Below the pieces are notes generated by a model. The model was not told where the DNA came from. It saw only the letters and a list, made by a program, of their open reading frames with translations, and did no database searches. From positions 1-64,000 of the forward strand of contig NZ_JAJFES010000003.1 of assembly GCF_020708045.1 (NCBI RefSeq): 64,000 nucleotides of DNA, read 5' to 3'. Position numbers and translations under genes: made by a program. Below are positions 17,497 through 26,157 of this stretch, in pieces. The stretch is from Massilia sp. IC2-278. GTDB taxonomy: Bacteria > Pseudomonadota > Gammaproteobacteria > Burkholderiales > Burkholderiaceae_D. Each line of letters begins with the position of its first letter. Positions within the stretch are counted from its first letter, which is position 1.

Positions 17497-19938
17497 TTAC
17501 CCGCGCAGTTTTGCGCTGTGTTTTTCTTTTGCGGCCTCAGCCACGGCAGCCATCAAGGCCTCCACGGCATCGTCCTGCAAGGTCGATTGAGTATCTTGCA
17601 AGCTAAAGCGGAAAGCAAGCGATTTTTCGTCCGCTTCCAGACCCTTGCCGCGGTATTCATCAAACAAAACAACGGCTTGCAAGATCTTGCCGTTCGGATG
17701 GGCGGCGGCCGCGGCAGTGAAACTGTCGAGCACGGCCTGGGCCGGGACGTCCTGTTTCACGACCAGGGCGAGGTCACGGGTGGCGCCCGGGAACTTCGAA
17801 ATCTCGGTGTAGCCCGGGACCACGCGCGCCGTCAGCGCGGCGGCATCGACCTCGAACAGCACCGGGGCCTGCGGCAGGTCGTACTTCTGCAGCCAGCGCG
17901 GATGCAGTTCGCCGATGAACCCGACGGCCTGGCCGTCAAGCTCGACGGTTGCGCAGCGGCCCGGATGCAGCGCCGGGTGCTCAGCCTTATTGAAGCGTAC
18001 CACACGTGGCGCGAACAGGGCTTCCAGGTCGGCTTTCACGTCGAAGAAGTCGACCGCGCGGGTGGCCACGCCCCACTGCTCGTCCACGGCCGGGCCGTAG
18101 GCGATGGCGCCCACGCGCTTGGGCTGCTCGAAGCCGGCGACGGCCAGCGGGCCGTCGGCAACGGCGTCGTTGCGCTTGAAGATGGCGCCGACTTCGAACA
18201 CGCGCACGCGGCCGGCTTTCCTGTTCAGGTTGTAGCGCACGTTGGCCAGCAGGCCGCCGATCAGCGTCGAGCGCATCACGCTCATCTGGCTGGCGATCGG
18301 GTTCTGCAGCTTGATCGGTGCATCGTTGCCGGCGAAGTCCGCTTCCCACGCGCTTTCCACGAAGCTCATGTTGACCACTTCCTGGTAGCCGAGGTCAGCC
18401 AGTTGATGGCGCACGGCGAACAGCGAGCGGGTGTTTTCCGGCGCGATCAGCATGGCCGACGGGGCCACCGGTGGATTCGCAGGAATGTTCTCGAAGCCAT
18501 ACACGCGCGCAACTTCCTCGATCAGGTCTTCCTCGATCTCGATGTCGAAACGGTAGGAAGGCGCGGTGACCGAGAACTGACCTGCGCCGTTTTCGTCCAC
18601 CTGATGGGTGAACGGCAGGCCCAGGCGGGTAAAGATGTCGGCGATCATTTCGTCGGTGACGGCCACGCCGATGACCTTCGCGGCGCGCGCGGTGCGCAGC
18701 ACGACCGGCTGGCGTTGCGGCAGGTTCACGACCTGATCGTCGACCGGGCCGACTTTGGTGTCGGCGGTGCCGCAGATTTCCACGATCAGCGCGGTGATGC
18801 GCTCGATGTTTTCCACCGTGTGGGCGAAATCGACGCCGCGCTCGAAACGGTGCGAAGCATCGGTCGAGAAATTGTATTTGCGGGCACGGCCCTGGATGGC
18901 GTTCGGCCACCAGAATGCCGCTTCCAGGTAGACGTCGGTCGTGTCGAGCGTGACGGCGGTGGAGTCGCCGCCCATGATGCCGGCCAGCGATTCGATTTCC
19001 TTGTCGTCGGCAATCACACCGACCCACTCGTCGACTTCGACGGTATTGCCGTTCAGGAGCTTGAGCGATTCGCCCTTCTTGCCCCAGCGCACATCAATGG
19101 CGCCGTGGATCTTGCTCAGGTCGAAGACGTGCGACGGCTGGCCGATCTCGAGCATGACGTAGTTCGAGATGTCGACCAGTGCCGAGACCGAACGCTGGCC
19201 CGAACGTTCCAGGCGGCGCTTCATCCATTCCGGGGTGGCGGCGCGCGCGTTCAGGCCACGGATCACGCGGCCGGTGAAGCGGCCGCACAGGTCCGGCGCC
19301 GAGATTTTCGCCGGCAGCACTTCGTCGGTAGTCACGGTGACCGCGCGTGCGCTCGGCAGCGACAGCGGCGAGCCGGTCAGGGCCGACACTTCGCGCGCCA
19401 CGCCCAGCACCGACAGGCAGTCCGCCTTGTTCGGGGTCAGCTTGATGGTGAACTTCAGGTCGTTCAGGCCGAGGTAGTCGCGGATGTTGGCGCCGACCGG
19501 AGCGTCTTCCGGCAACTCCATCAGGCCGCTGCTTTCTTCCGAAATCTTCAGTTCCTTTGCCGAGCACATCATGCCCTGCGACTCGACGCCGCGCAGTTTA
19601 CCGACCTTGATCTCGAAAGGTTTGCCATCGGCGCCAGGCGGCAGCACGGCGCCGGCTTTCGCGCAGATGGCCTTCATGCCGGCGCGCACGTTCGGGGCGC
19701 CGCAGACGATGTTCAGCAGCGTGCCGGTGCCGACGTCGACCTGGCAGACGTTCAGGCGGTCGGCGTTCGGGTGCTTGGCCACTTCCACCACGTGCGCCAC
19801 CACCACGTTCGAGAACGGCGGCGCGACGGCTTCCACTTCCTCGACTTCGAGGCCGGACATGGTCAGCAGGTGGGCCAGTTCGTCCGAATTCATTTTCGGA
19901 TCGACCAGGGAACGGAGCCAGTTTTCGGAGAATTGCAT
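17497..19938 (-). CDS. pheT: Phenylalanine--tRNA ligase beta subunit
   Basis: This 813-residue beta subunit of the alpha2-beta2 enzyme charges tRNA-Phe in the cytoplasm. Domains in order are an N-terminal EMAP/OB-like tRNA-binding domain (about 40-150, with GLEVEEVEA), the B3/B4 editing region (about 215-395), B5 (about 420-490), a catalytic-like core, and the C-terminal ferredoxin-like anticodon domain (about 715-810, [15 protein letters not shown]). The length is normal. It lies 95 bases after pheS, with a GC hairpin in between. Confidence 0.98.
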   Translation of the reverse strand: MQFSENWLRSLVDPKMNSDELAHLLTMSGLEVEEVEAVAPPFSNVVVAHVVEVAKHPNADRLNVCQVDVGTGTLLNIVCGAPNVRAGMKAICAKAGAVLPPGADGKPFEIKVGKLRGVESQGMMCSAKELKISEESSGLMELPEDAPVGANIRDYLGLNDLKFTIKLTPNKADCLSVLGVAREVSALTGSPLSLPSARAVTVTTDEVLPAKISAPDLCGRFTGRVIRGLNARAATPEWMKRRLERSGQRSVSALVDISNYVMLEIGQPSHVFDLSKIHGAIDVRWGKKGESLKLLNGNTVEVDEWVGVIADDKEIESLAGIMGGDSTAVTLDTTDVYLEAAFWWPNAIQGRARKYNFSTDASHRFERGVDFAHTVENIERITALIVEICGTADTKVGPVDDQVVNLPQRQPVVLRTARAAKVIGVAVTDEMIADIFTRLGLPFTHQVDENGAGQFSVTAPSYRFDIEIEEDLIEEVARVYGFENIPANPPVAPSAMLIAPENTRSLFAVRHQLADLGYQEVVNMSFVESAWEADFAGNDAPIKLQNPIASQMSVMRSTLIGGLLANVRYNLNRKAGRVRVFEVGAIFKRNDAVADGPLAVAGFEQPKRVGAIAYGPAVDEQWGVATRAVDFFDVKADLEALFAPRVVRFNKAEHPALHPGRCATVELDGQAVGFIGELHPRWLQKYDLPQAPVLFEVDAAALTARVVPGYTEISKFPGATRDLALVVKQDVPAQAVLDSFTAAAAAHPNGKILQAVVLFDEYRGKGLEADEKSLAFRFSLQDTQSTLQDDAVEALMAAVAEAAKEKHSAKLRG

Positions 19939-19992
19939 AATCTTTTTACCTTGTAGCTGCGCTATTTATCAGGTTTTCTTATAAATGGATGA

Positions 19993-20020
19993 GGAAGCCG
20001 GAGCGTGCTCGACGGCTTCC
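19993..20020 (-). other. Hairpin between pheS and pheT
   Basis: Stem ggaagccg / cggcttcc (8 bp) with a 12-base loop lies in the 95-base pheS-pheT gap. It has no T-run, so it may be an mRNA processing or stability element rather than a terminator. Confidence 0.4.
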
Positions 20021-20033
20021 ATCATGCCCATTC

Positions 20034-21050
20034 TTAATTGAACTGCTTGAGGAAGCGGAGATCGCCTTCGTAGAACAGGCGCAGGTCGTTGATTCCATAA
20101 CGCAGCATCGTCAGCCGCTCGAGGCCGGAGCCGAACGCGAAGCCGATGAATTTTTCCGGGTCCAGGCCGAAGTTGCGCACCACGGTCGGGTGCACCTGAC
20201 CGGCGCCCGACACTTCCAGCCAGCGGCCCTTCAGCGGACCGGAACCGAAGGCGATATCGATCTCGGCCGACGGTTCGGTGAACGGGAAATAGGAAGGACG
20301 GAAGCGCACCTGCAGATCGTCGGTCTCGAAGAAGGCCTTGACGAAGTTCAGGTAGACGCCCTTCAGGTCGGCGAACGAGATGTCTTCGCCGATCCACAGG
20401 CCTTCGACCTGGTGGAACATCGGCGAGTGGGTGGCATCGCTGTCGACACGGTAGGTGCGGCCCGGGGCGATGACCTTGATCGGCGGCGTGTGGGTGCGCG
20501 CGTAACGCACCTGCATCGGGCTGGTGTGGGTGCGCAGCAGCAGCGGCTTACCGGTGCTGTCCTGGCCTTCGATGTAGAAGGTGTCCTGCATCGAACGCGC
20601 CGGGTGGTTTTCCGGGCTGTTCAGGGCGGTGAAGTTGGTCCAGTCGGTTTCAATTTCCGGGCCGTCGGCCACGTCGAAGCCGATCGAGCGGAAGATCTGC
20701 TCGACGCGTTCCCAGGTGCGCATCACCGGGTGAATGCCGCCGACCGCGCGGCCACGGCCCGGCAGGGTGACGTCGATGGACTCGGCGTTCAGGCGCTGCA
20801 TCAGCTGGGCGTTCGCCAGGTCGTCGCGGCGCGCGGTCAATGCCTTTTCGATTTTTTCTTTGGCGGCATTGATCAGGGCGCCTTGCGCCTTGCGCTGTTC
20901 AGGGTCGAGCTTGCCGAGACCCTTCATCAGTTCGGTGATTTGGCCGGTTTTGCCGAGGTATTTCGCTTTTGCGTTTTCCAGCGCGGCTGCATCCTGGGCA
21001 GCGGCGAAATCGGTCCCTGCGACGACGACGAGTTCTTCCAGCGAGTTCAT
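20034..21050 (-). CDS. pheS: Phenylalanine--tRNA ligase alpha subunit
   Basis: This 338-residue catalytic subunit has class II motif 1 around [11 protein letters not shown], motif 2 as [20 protein letters not shown], and motif 3 as [18 protein letters not shown]. The Phe-pocket region is [15 protein letters not shown] start at ATG 21050 (MNSLEELVV), with AGGAAAAG upstream; the longer frame runs through the terminator ahead of the gene. It forms the tetramer with PheT encoded next. Confidence 0.98.
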   Translation of the reverse strand: MNSLEELVVVAGTDFAAAQDAAALENAKAKYLGKTGQITELMKGLGKLDPEQRKAQGALINAAKEKIEKALTARRDDLANAQLMQRLNAESIDVTLPGRGRAVGGIHPVMRTWERVEQIFRSIGFDVADGPEIETDWTNFTALNSPENHPARSMQDTFYIEGQDSTGKPLLLRTHTSPMQVRYARTHTPPIKVIAPGRTYRVDSDATHSPMFHQVEGLWIGEDISFADLKGVYLNFVKAFFETDDLQVRFRPSYFPFTEPSAEIDIAFGSGPLKGRWLEVSGAGQVHPTVVRNFGLDPEKFIGFAFGSGLERLTMLRYGINDLRLFYEGDLRFLKQFN

Positions 21051-21095
21051 GCTTTGTTCTTTTCCTGTTTTTGGGTGGCGGGAGGCGCCACAATC

Positions 21096-21128
21096 AAAAA
21101 CGGGGCACAGGTGTAGCACCGTGCCCCG
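21096..21128 (-). terminator. Terminator or attenuator between rplT and pheS
   Basis: On the minus strand, the 8-bp stem CGGGGCAC/GTGCCCCG with a 12-base loop is followed by TTTTT, 46 bases before the pheS ATG. There is no Phe-rich leader peptide upstream, so I read it as the rplT terminator rather than a pheST translation attenuator. Confidence 0.7.
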
Positions 21129-21178
21129 CTCTCTGCCCCAACGTTACCGCAGGGCTGGTCTTGCAAACCGGATGCTAA

Positions 21179-21538
21179 TTAGGCAGCCAGCTTGGCCTGG
21201 ACGGCAGCGACAATCGCGGCGAACGCCGGCTTGTCGTGCACGGCCATGTCGGCCAGGACTTTACGGTCCAGTTCAATCGCGGCTTTTTTCAGGCCGTTCA
21301 TGAAGGCGCTGTAGGTCATGCCGTGCGAACGCGATGCTGCGTTGATACGGGTGATCCACAGTGCGCGGAAGACGCGCTTCTTGTTGCGGCGGTCGCGGTA
21401 GGCGTACTGGCCAGCGCGCATGACTGCTTGCTTGGCAATACGGAATACCTTGCTGCGGCGGCCACGGTAGCCTTTGGCAAGCGCAAGAACTTTCTTATGA
21501 CGGGCACGTGCAGTAACCCCACGTTTTACTCGAGGCAT
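21179..21538 (-). CDS. rplT: 50S ribosomal protein L20
   Basis: This 119-residue L20 is an early-assembly 23S rRNA-binding protein. The basic N-terminal tail ([23 protein letters not shown]) and the helical C-terminal domain (about 60-117) match the family over full length. It follows rpmI by 20 bases in the conserved infC-rpmI-rplT order. In E. coli L20 represses its own operon by binding upstream mRNA; whether the long infC-rpmI spacer here serves that role is unknown. Confidence 0.98.
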   Translation of the reverse strand: MPRVKRGVTARARHKKVLALAKGYRGRRSKVFRIAKQAVMRAGQYAYRDRRNKKRVFRALWITRINAASRSHGMTYSAFMNGLKKAAIELDRKVLADMAVHDKPAFAAIVAAVQAKLAA

Positions 21539-21558
21539 ATTCGCTCCTTAGTGTGAGA

Positions 21559-21756
21559 TTAAGCAGATGGCATCATGCGGTAGACGCTGGTCACGTCCGA
21601 CGCATTGATGTTACGGGTGCCGCGCAGCTGGCGCTTGTTCTTGGTGGTCTTCTTGGTCAGGATGTGACGCTTGAACGCCATACCCGATTTGACAGTACCG
21701 CCCGGACGCACGCGAAAACGCTTCTTCGCGCTGCTTTTGGTTTTCATTTTTGGCAT
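21559..21756 (-). CDS. rpmI: 50S ribosomal protein L35
   Basis: This 65-residue basic protein starts [16 protein letters not shown], the family signature. An ATG two codons upstream (21762) is in frame, but it lies only 3 bases from GAGGA, whereas 21756 has the normal 9-base spacing and the family N-terminus. It is cotranscribed with rplT. It has no terminator after its stop. Confidence 0.97.
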   Translation of the reverse strand: MPKMKTKSSAKKRFRVRPGGTVKSGMAFKRHILTKKTTKNKRQLRGTRNINASDVTSVYRMMPSA

Positions 21757-21932
21757 AGTCATCTGTCCTCGCGGACAGCCTCATATGTAACAGGATTGCA
21801 GGTGGCAGCGGCGCTGCTCTTAGATGCCTACTTTCACTTGTTTTGCAGCAGGTGCTGGACCCACTACAACCTGCTTCGAAAAACAGGAACCGCAGATTCT
21901 AGCACAGGTCGTAGGGAAATTGTGTTGCAGTT

Positions 21933-21961
21933 GTAGGGTGGACACCTGTGTCCACGCTGTA
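21933..21961 (+). repeat. REP-like palindrome, GTAG head
   Basis: GTAG (21933-21936) is followed by the stem gtggacac / gtgtccac (21938-21955). It is the plus-oriented member of a facing pair with 22041-22070. Confidence 0.8.
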
Positions 21962-22040
21962 TAGCACGGATGAGTTATCGAAACGTTCTCACATGCCGAC
22001 CGATCAGGCCTGCGGCGATGATGTGCGCTATGCATCGGCA

Positions 22041-22070
22041 CGACCGCGTGGGCACAAGTGCCCACCCTAC
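22041..22070 (-). repeat. REP-like palindrome, GTAG head
   Basis: Stem gtgggcac / gtgcccac (22048-22065, 2-base loop) has the minus-strand GTAG head at 22067-22070 and the ccgcg tail at 22044-22048. Confidence 0.82.
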
Positions 22071-22127
22071 GAAAGCCCACCAATCATGCGCAGCCATCCG
22101 AAAATCGACGCCGCACAAACGAACAAA

Positions 22128-22171
22128 GCCGGGCCCGGCGCTGCAGCTCACACTGCGGCGCCGGACCCGGC
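22128..22171 (-). terminator. Strong hairpin after infC
   Basis: A 19-bp GC-rich stem with two G.U-type mismatches (22128-22146 with 22153-22171, 6-base loop) is followed on the minus strand by TTTG. It starts 23 bases after the infC stop. The T-run is weak, so it may act as a partial terminator or an RNA stabiliser. Confidence 0.6.
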
Positions 22172-22194
22172 CTGGCTAGACCAACGCGAAAGAA

Positions 22195-22716
22195 TTACTT
22201 TTTCTTCTTCGGCGCGATAATCATGATCATCTGGCGGCCTTCCATCTTCGGGAACTGCTCGACCTGGCCATACGGCTCGAGGTCGCCCTTCAGACGTTCG
22301 AGCATACGGAAGCCGATGTCCTGGTGGGCCATTTCGCGGCCGCGGAAGCGCAGCGTGATCTTGGTCTTGTCGCCTTCGTCGAGGAACTTGATGAGGTTGC
22401 GCAGCTTGATGCTGTAGTCGCCTTCATCGGTACCCGGACGGAACTTGACTTCCTTGACCTGGATGATCTTCTGCTTCAGCTTGGCTTCGTGGGCCTTCTT
22501 CTGCTCGGAATACTTGAACTTGCCGTAATCCATGAGGCGGCAGACCGGTGGATTCGCGTTCGGCGCGATTTCCACCAGGTCGACGTTTTTCTCCTCGGCC
22601 AGACGAAATGCCTCAGCCAGGCTCACAATGCCCAGCGGCTCGTTGTCCACCCCGGAGAGACGCATTTCCGGGTAAGTAATTTCGCCATTGATGCGATGCG
22701 ACTTGTCAGTAGCTAT
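22195..22716 (-). CDS. infC: Translation initiation factor IF-3 (AUA start codon)
   Basis: IF-3 binds the 30S subunit and checks start codons. The full protein is 173 residues if translation starts at the non-standard codon ATA at 22716, with AAGGA 7 bases upstream. This gives the family N-terminus [14 protein letters not shown]. The first ATG in frame (22665) would delete the conserved N-terminal 17 residues. The linker and C-terminal domain ([27 protein letters not shown]) are intact, and a KKKK tail closes the protein. infC uses AUU in E. coli, which allows autoregulation by IF-3; AUA here should do the same. It lies 36 bases after thrS. Confidence 0.96.
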   Translation of the reverse strand: MATDKSHRINGEITYPEMRLSGVDNEPLGIVSLAEAFRLAEEKNVDLVEIAPNANPPVCRLMDYGKFKYSEQKKAHEAKLKQKIIQVKEVKFRPGTDEGDYSIKLRNLIKFLDEGDKTKITLRFRGREMAHQDIGFRMLERLKGDLEPYGQVEQFPKMEGRQMIMIIAPKKKK

Positions 22717-22752
22717 GTTGTTTCCTTTTAATGTCTGAATGACCGGCCGGCG

Positions 22753-24663
22753 TTATTTGGCTTTGGAGGAAACCTCGCCCAGGAGGCGCTCCAGCAGGGC
22801 ATCGACGGACATCACGCCCAGATCGACATTGCCCCGTGCACGCACGGCCACGGTGTTTGCTTCGCGTTCCTTGTCGCCAACGACCAGGATGTATGGCAGT
22901 TTTTGGACGGAATGCTCACGTATTTTATAGGTAATCTTCTCGTTCCGCAAATCAGCGTGAACGCGCAGGCCGGCTGCCTTCAGGCGTGCTTCCACCTCTT
23001 TCACATACGTTGCCTGTGCGTCAGAAATGTTGAGAACGGCTACTTGTACCGGAGCCAACCACAGCGGCAGCGCACCCGCGTAGTTCTCGATCAGGATGCC
23101 GATGAAGCGCTCCATCGAGCCCACGATCGCGCGGTGCAGCATCACCGGCACCTTACGCGAATTGTCTTCCGCAACGTACTCGGCGCCAAGACGGCCCGGC
23201 ATCGAGAAGTCGACCTGCATGGTGCCGACCTGCCATGGACGGCCGAGGCTATCCTTCAGGTGGTACTCGATCTTCGGACCGTAGAAGGCACCCTCGCCCG
23301 GCAGTTCCGTCCACTCCACGCCGCAGCCGCGCAGCGCCGAACGCAGCGCTTCCTCGGCCTGGTCCCAGACTTCGTCGGAACCGATGCGGTTATCCGGACG
23401 CAGGGCGATCTTGACGTCGATATTGTCGAAGCCGAAATCGTCGTAGACCTTCATCGCCTGGGCATGGAAGGCAACCACTTCCGGTGCGATCTGTTCTTCG
23501 GTACAGAACACGTGGCCATCGTCCTGGGTAAAGCCGCGCACGCGCATCAGGCCGTGCAGCGCGCCCGAGGACTCGTTGCGGTGGCACTGGCCGAATTCGC
23601 CGTAGCGCAGCGGCAGGTCGCGGTAGCTCTTCATGCCGGCGTTATAGATCTGCACGTGACCCGGGCAGTTCATCGGCTTCAATGCATACGAGCGATTCTC
23701 GGAATCGGTCGTGAACATGTTGTCGCGATAATTGTCCCAGTGGCCGGTTTTTTGCCAGAGGGTGACGTCCAGGATCTGCGGCGCCTTGACTTCGTTGTAG
23801 CCGGTGACCTGGTAGGTCTTGCGCATGTACTGCTCGACCTGCTGCCAGACGGTCCAGCCCTTCGGATGCCAGAAGATCAGACCCGGCGCTTCTTCCTGGA
23901 AGTGGAACAAATCGAGCTGCTTGCCGAGTTTACGGTGGTCGCGCTTTTCGGCTTCTTCCAGCATGTGCAGGTATTGCTCCTGGTCTTCCTTCTTGGTCCA
24001 GGCGGTGCCGTACACGCGCTGCAGCATTTCGTTCTTCGAGTCGCCACGCCAGTAGGCGCCGGCCAGCTTCATCAGCTTGAAGACCTTGATCTTGCCGGTC
24101 GATGGCACGTGCGGGCCGCGGCAGAGGTCGGTAAAGCCGCCTTCCGAATACAGCGACACGTCCTCGTTCGCCGGAATCGAGGCGATGATCTCGGCCTTGT
24201 AGTCTTCGCCGATCGATTTGAAATAGGCTACCGCCTCGTCGCGCGGCAGCACCTTGCGGGTGACCGGCTCATCCTTCTTGGCCAGCTCCACCATTTTCTT
24301 TTCGATGGCTTGCAGGTCTTCCGGGGTGAATGGACGCTTGTACGAGAAGTCGTAGTAGAAGCCGTTCTCGATGACCGGGCCGATGGTGACCTGGGCTTCC
24401 GGGAACAATTCTTTTACCGCATACGCCAGCAGGTGGGCGGTCGAGTGGCGGATGACGTCCAGGCCCTCGGGATCCTTGTCGGTGACGATGGCCAGGTCGG
24501 CATCCTGCTCGATCAGGAACGAGGTGTCGACCACCTTGCCGTTGACCTTGCCAGCCAGGGCAGCCTTGCCGAGGCTGGTAGCGATGCTGCTGGCCACCTG
24601 GGCGACAGTGACCGGTCCTTCGAATTGACGGCTGGAGCCGTCCGGAAGTCGCACATTCAACAT
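22753..24663 (-). CDS. thrS: Threonine--tRNA ligase
   Basis: This 636-residue class II synthetase has an N-terminal TGS domain (1-60, [14 protein letters not shown]), an editing domain with HSTAHLL (first His of the HxxxH motif), and a catalytic core. The core carries the zinc-binding Cys of KPMNCPGHV, motif 2 [12 protein letters not shown], and motif 3 [18 protein letters not shown]-terminal anticodon-binding domain follows (about 535-636). I start at ATG 24663 with GGAG 6 bases upstream; a TTG four codons earlier is in frame but lies upstream of that site. It heads the thrS-infC unit. Confidence 0.98.
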   Translation of the reverse strand: MLNVRLPDGSSRQFEGPVTVAQVASSIATSLGKAALAGKVNGKVVDTSFLIEQDADLAIVTDKDPEGLDVIRHSTAHLLAYAVKELFPEAQVTIGPVIENGFYYDFSYKRPFTPEDLQAIEKKMVELAKKDEPVTRKVLPRDEAVAYFKSIGEDYKAEIIASIPANEDVSLYSEGGFTDLCRGPHVPSTGKIKVFKLMKLAGAYWRGDSKNEMLQRVYGTAWTKKEDQEQYLHMLEEAEKRDHRKLGKQLDLFHFQEEAPGLIFWHPKGWTVWQQVEQYMRKTYQVTGYNEVKAPQILDVTLWQKTGHWDNYRDNMFTTDSENRSYALKPMNCPGHVQIYNAGMKSYRDLPLRYGEFGQCHRNESSGALHGLMRVRGFTQDDGHVFCTEEQIAPEVVAFHAQAMKVYDDFGFDNIDVKIALRPDNRIGSDEVWDQAEEALRSALRGCGVEWTELPGEGAFYGPKIEYHLKDSLGRPWQVGTMQVDFSMPGRLGAEYVAEDNSRKVPVMLHRAIVGSMERFIGILIENYAGALPLWLAPVQVAVLNISDAQATYVKEVEARLKAAGLRVHADLRNEKITYKIREHSVQKLPYILVVGDKEREANTVAVRARGNVDLGVMSVDALLERLLGEVSSKAK

Positions 24664-24731
24664 TTTGATCTCCAATGGCGCCTGATGCGCCTGCTAACAT
24701 TGATAAATTTGAAACTGAAAAAGTCGGGACG

Positions 24732-24756
24732 AAAAAAAACGCGCACCAGGCGCGTT
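24732..24756 (-). terminator. Terminator between tRNA-Val and thrS
   Basis: On the minus strand, stem aacgcg/cgcgtt with a 7-base loop runs into eight T (24739-24732). It lies about 170 bases after the tRNA and 69 bases before the thrS ATG. It most likely ends the tRNA transcript, but if thrS is transcribed from upstream it would be a leader attenuator. Confidence 0.75.
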
Positions 24757-24924
24757 ATTTTCAGTGTTGTCGAGTTTCTTCGAGCAAAAGGCCACCGTAC
24801 CGCGTCTAGCGATTCCCCCACAACCAGGTTGTAGTTCGCGGTGTCATAACCGTTTGTGCCTTTCTCGCTCTTACTGTGACGACAAGAGCGGAAAACCGGA
24901 GTTTCCCGCACTGTCTTTGTATTC

Positions 24925-25001
24925 TGGTGGGCGGTGCAGAATTCGAATCTGCGACCCCTTGGATGTCGACCAAGTATTCTAACCAGCTGAACTAACCGCC
25001 C
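24925..25001 (-). tRNA. tRNA-Val (anticodon GAC), CCA encoded
   Basis: This 77-base cloverleaf includes the encoded CCA. The acceptor GGGCGGT/ACCGCCC, D stem, anticodon stem CTTGG/CCAAG and T arm GCAGA-TTCGAAT-TCTGC all pair. The 7-base anticodon loop reads TCGACAT, so positions 34-36 are GAC (valine). Position 33, which is nearly always T, is C. A tRNA-Val ahead of thrS fits the order I recall in related bacteria. Confidence is lower for the amino-acid identity than for the structure. Confidence 0.9.
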
Positions 25002-25011
25002 AATGAGGAGC

Positions 25012-25040
25012 ATTATAGGGGCCGCGCGCCGACCGCGCAA
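25012..25040 (-). promoter_or_regulatory. Sigma-70-type promoter of tRNA-Val
   Basis: On the minus strand, TTGCGC (25040-25035) and a perfect TATAAT (25017-25012) are separated by exactly 17 bases. The -10 ends 10 bases before the mature tRNA 5-prime end, so the transcript starts only a few bases upstream of the tRNA. Confidence 0.8.
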
Positions 25041-25146
25041 GGGTTGTTCGGAATTAAGTATTTCTGCGATGCCGGAAGGAGCGCCCTGCTTCCGTCCAGG
25101 CCGATATCCATTACACTTGCCAGTCGTTGAATCCACAGTATCAGCC

Positions 25147-26088
25147 ATGTCTTCCCAGCACGCCGCACCGCCGACTTCCGAACACCTGCACGCCCACCTC
25201 GACGGCGATGCCCAGCATGGCCACTACATCGAGGCGCGCAGCCAGAAGGCGATGGCCTTTGCCCTGACGCTGACGCTGCTGTTCGCCCTGGTCGAGGTGG
25301 TGACCGGTTTCGTATCGAACTCGCTGGCCCTGATTTCCGACGCCGGCCACATGGTGACCGATGCCGCGGCCCTCGGCCTGGCCCTGCTGGCGCAATTGAT
25401 TGCCAAGCGCCCGCCGTCGAGCCGGCATTCCTTCGGCTTCGTGCGCGCCGAGGCGCTGGCCGCCTTCGTCAACTGCCTGGCAATGCTGGCCCTCGTCGCC
25501 TGGATCGTCTACGAGGCGGTGCAGCGCCTGACCCACCCGGAACCGGTGCAGGGTGGCGTGGTATTGATCGTCGCCGCGCTCGGCGCCTGCATCAACATCG
25601 CAGTGGCCTGGGTGCTGTCGCGCGACACGGAGAGCATCAACACGCGCGCGGCCCTGGTCAACGTGATGGGCGACCTGCTCGGCTCGGTGGCTGCGATTGC
25701 CGCCGGCGCCATCATCTACTTTACCGGCTGGGTGCGGATCGACCCGATCCTGTCGATCTTCGTGTCGCTCCTGATCCTGAAGTCCACGGTCGGCATCCTG
25801 CGCGAGTCTTACCACTTCCTGATGGAAGGCGTGCCGCACGGGATCGATTATTTGCAGGTCGGCGCCGACCTGGCCGCGGTCGAGGGCGTGCTGTCGGTGC
25901 ACGACCTGCACGTATGGGACATGTCGCCCGGCCACCCTGCCCTCATCGGCCACCTAGAAATCGCCGACCTGGGCGAATGGCCTATCGTGCTGCGCCGCGT
26001 GAAGGAAATGCTGCTGGCCAGGCACGGCATCGACCACGTGACCCTGCAGCCGGAAGCGCTGGACGGCAAGCCCTTGCAGGCAGTGTAA
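25147..26088 (+). CDS. Cation diffusion facilitator family metal exporter
   Basis: This 313-residue inner-membrane proton/metal antiporter of the ZitB/CzcD type has a His-rich cytoplasmic N-terminus, six predicted helices and a C-terminal cytoplasmic domain. The TM2 site is DAGHMVTD (HxxxD). The TM5 site reads NVMGD (NxxxD), with Asn where Zn exporters of this group usually have His. The C-terminal domain contains the typical VHDLHVWDMSPGHPAL. I start at 25147 (MSSQHAAPP); the frame extends to 25003 but without family similarity. No clear ribosome-binding site is visible. The substrate is probably Zn, Co or Cd, uncertain because of the TM5 Asn. Confidence 0.9.
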   Translation: MSSQHAAPPTSEHLHAHLDGDAQHGHYIEARSQKAMAFALTLTLLFALVEVVTGFVSNSLALISDAGHMVTDAAALGLALLAQLIAKRPPSSRHSFGFVRAEALAAFVNCLAMLALVAWIVYEAVQRLTHPEPVQGGVVLIVAALGACINIAVAWVLSRDTESINTRAALVNVMGDLLGSVAAIAAGAIIYFTGWVRIDPILSIFVSLLILKSTVGILRESYHFLMEGVPHGIDYLQVGADLAAVEGVLSVHDLHVWDMSPGHPALIGHLEIADLGEWPIVLRRVKEMLLARHGIDHVTLQPEALDGKPLQAV

Positions 26089-26157
26089 GTATCCTCCGAC
26101 TCCGGCTGGGTGCGCACGCCGATAGAAGGCGCGCTTGCGCTTCGTGATAATCGGTGC

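Larger units (their letters stand above)
21763..22194. other. Long infC-rpmI spacer
   Basis: This 432-base gap is unusually long for a conserved ribosomal operon junction. It contains an infC-proximal GC-rich hairpin (22128-22171), two facing REP-like palindromes (21933-21961 and 22041-22070), and about 150 bases ahead of rpmI without an obvious gene. A promoter for rpmI-rplT is expected there, but I cannot point to clear -35/-10 boxes. Confidence 0.55.

Noticed and set aside
21051..21178. pheST leader peptide and translation attenuator
   Set aside because: There is a terminator hairpin, but no upstream short frame with a run of Phe codons.
24925..25001. tRNA-Asp
   Set aside because: The body resembles tRNA-Asp, but the only anticodon stem that pairs puts GAC at positions 34-36, which is valine.
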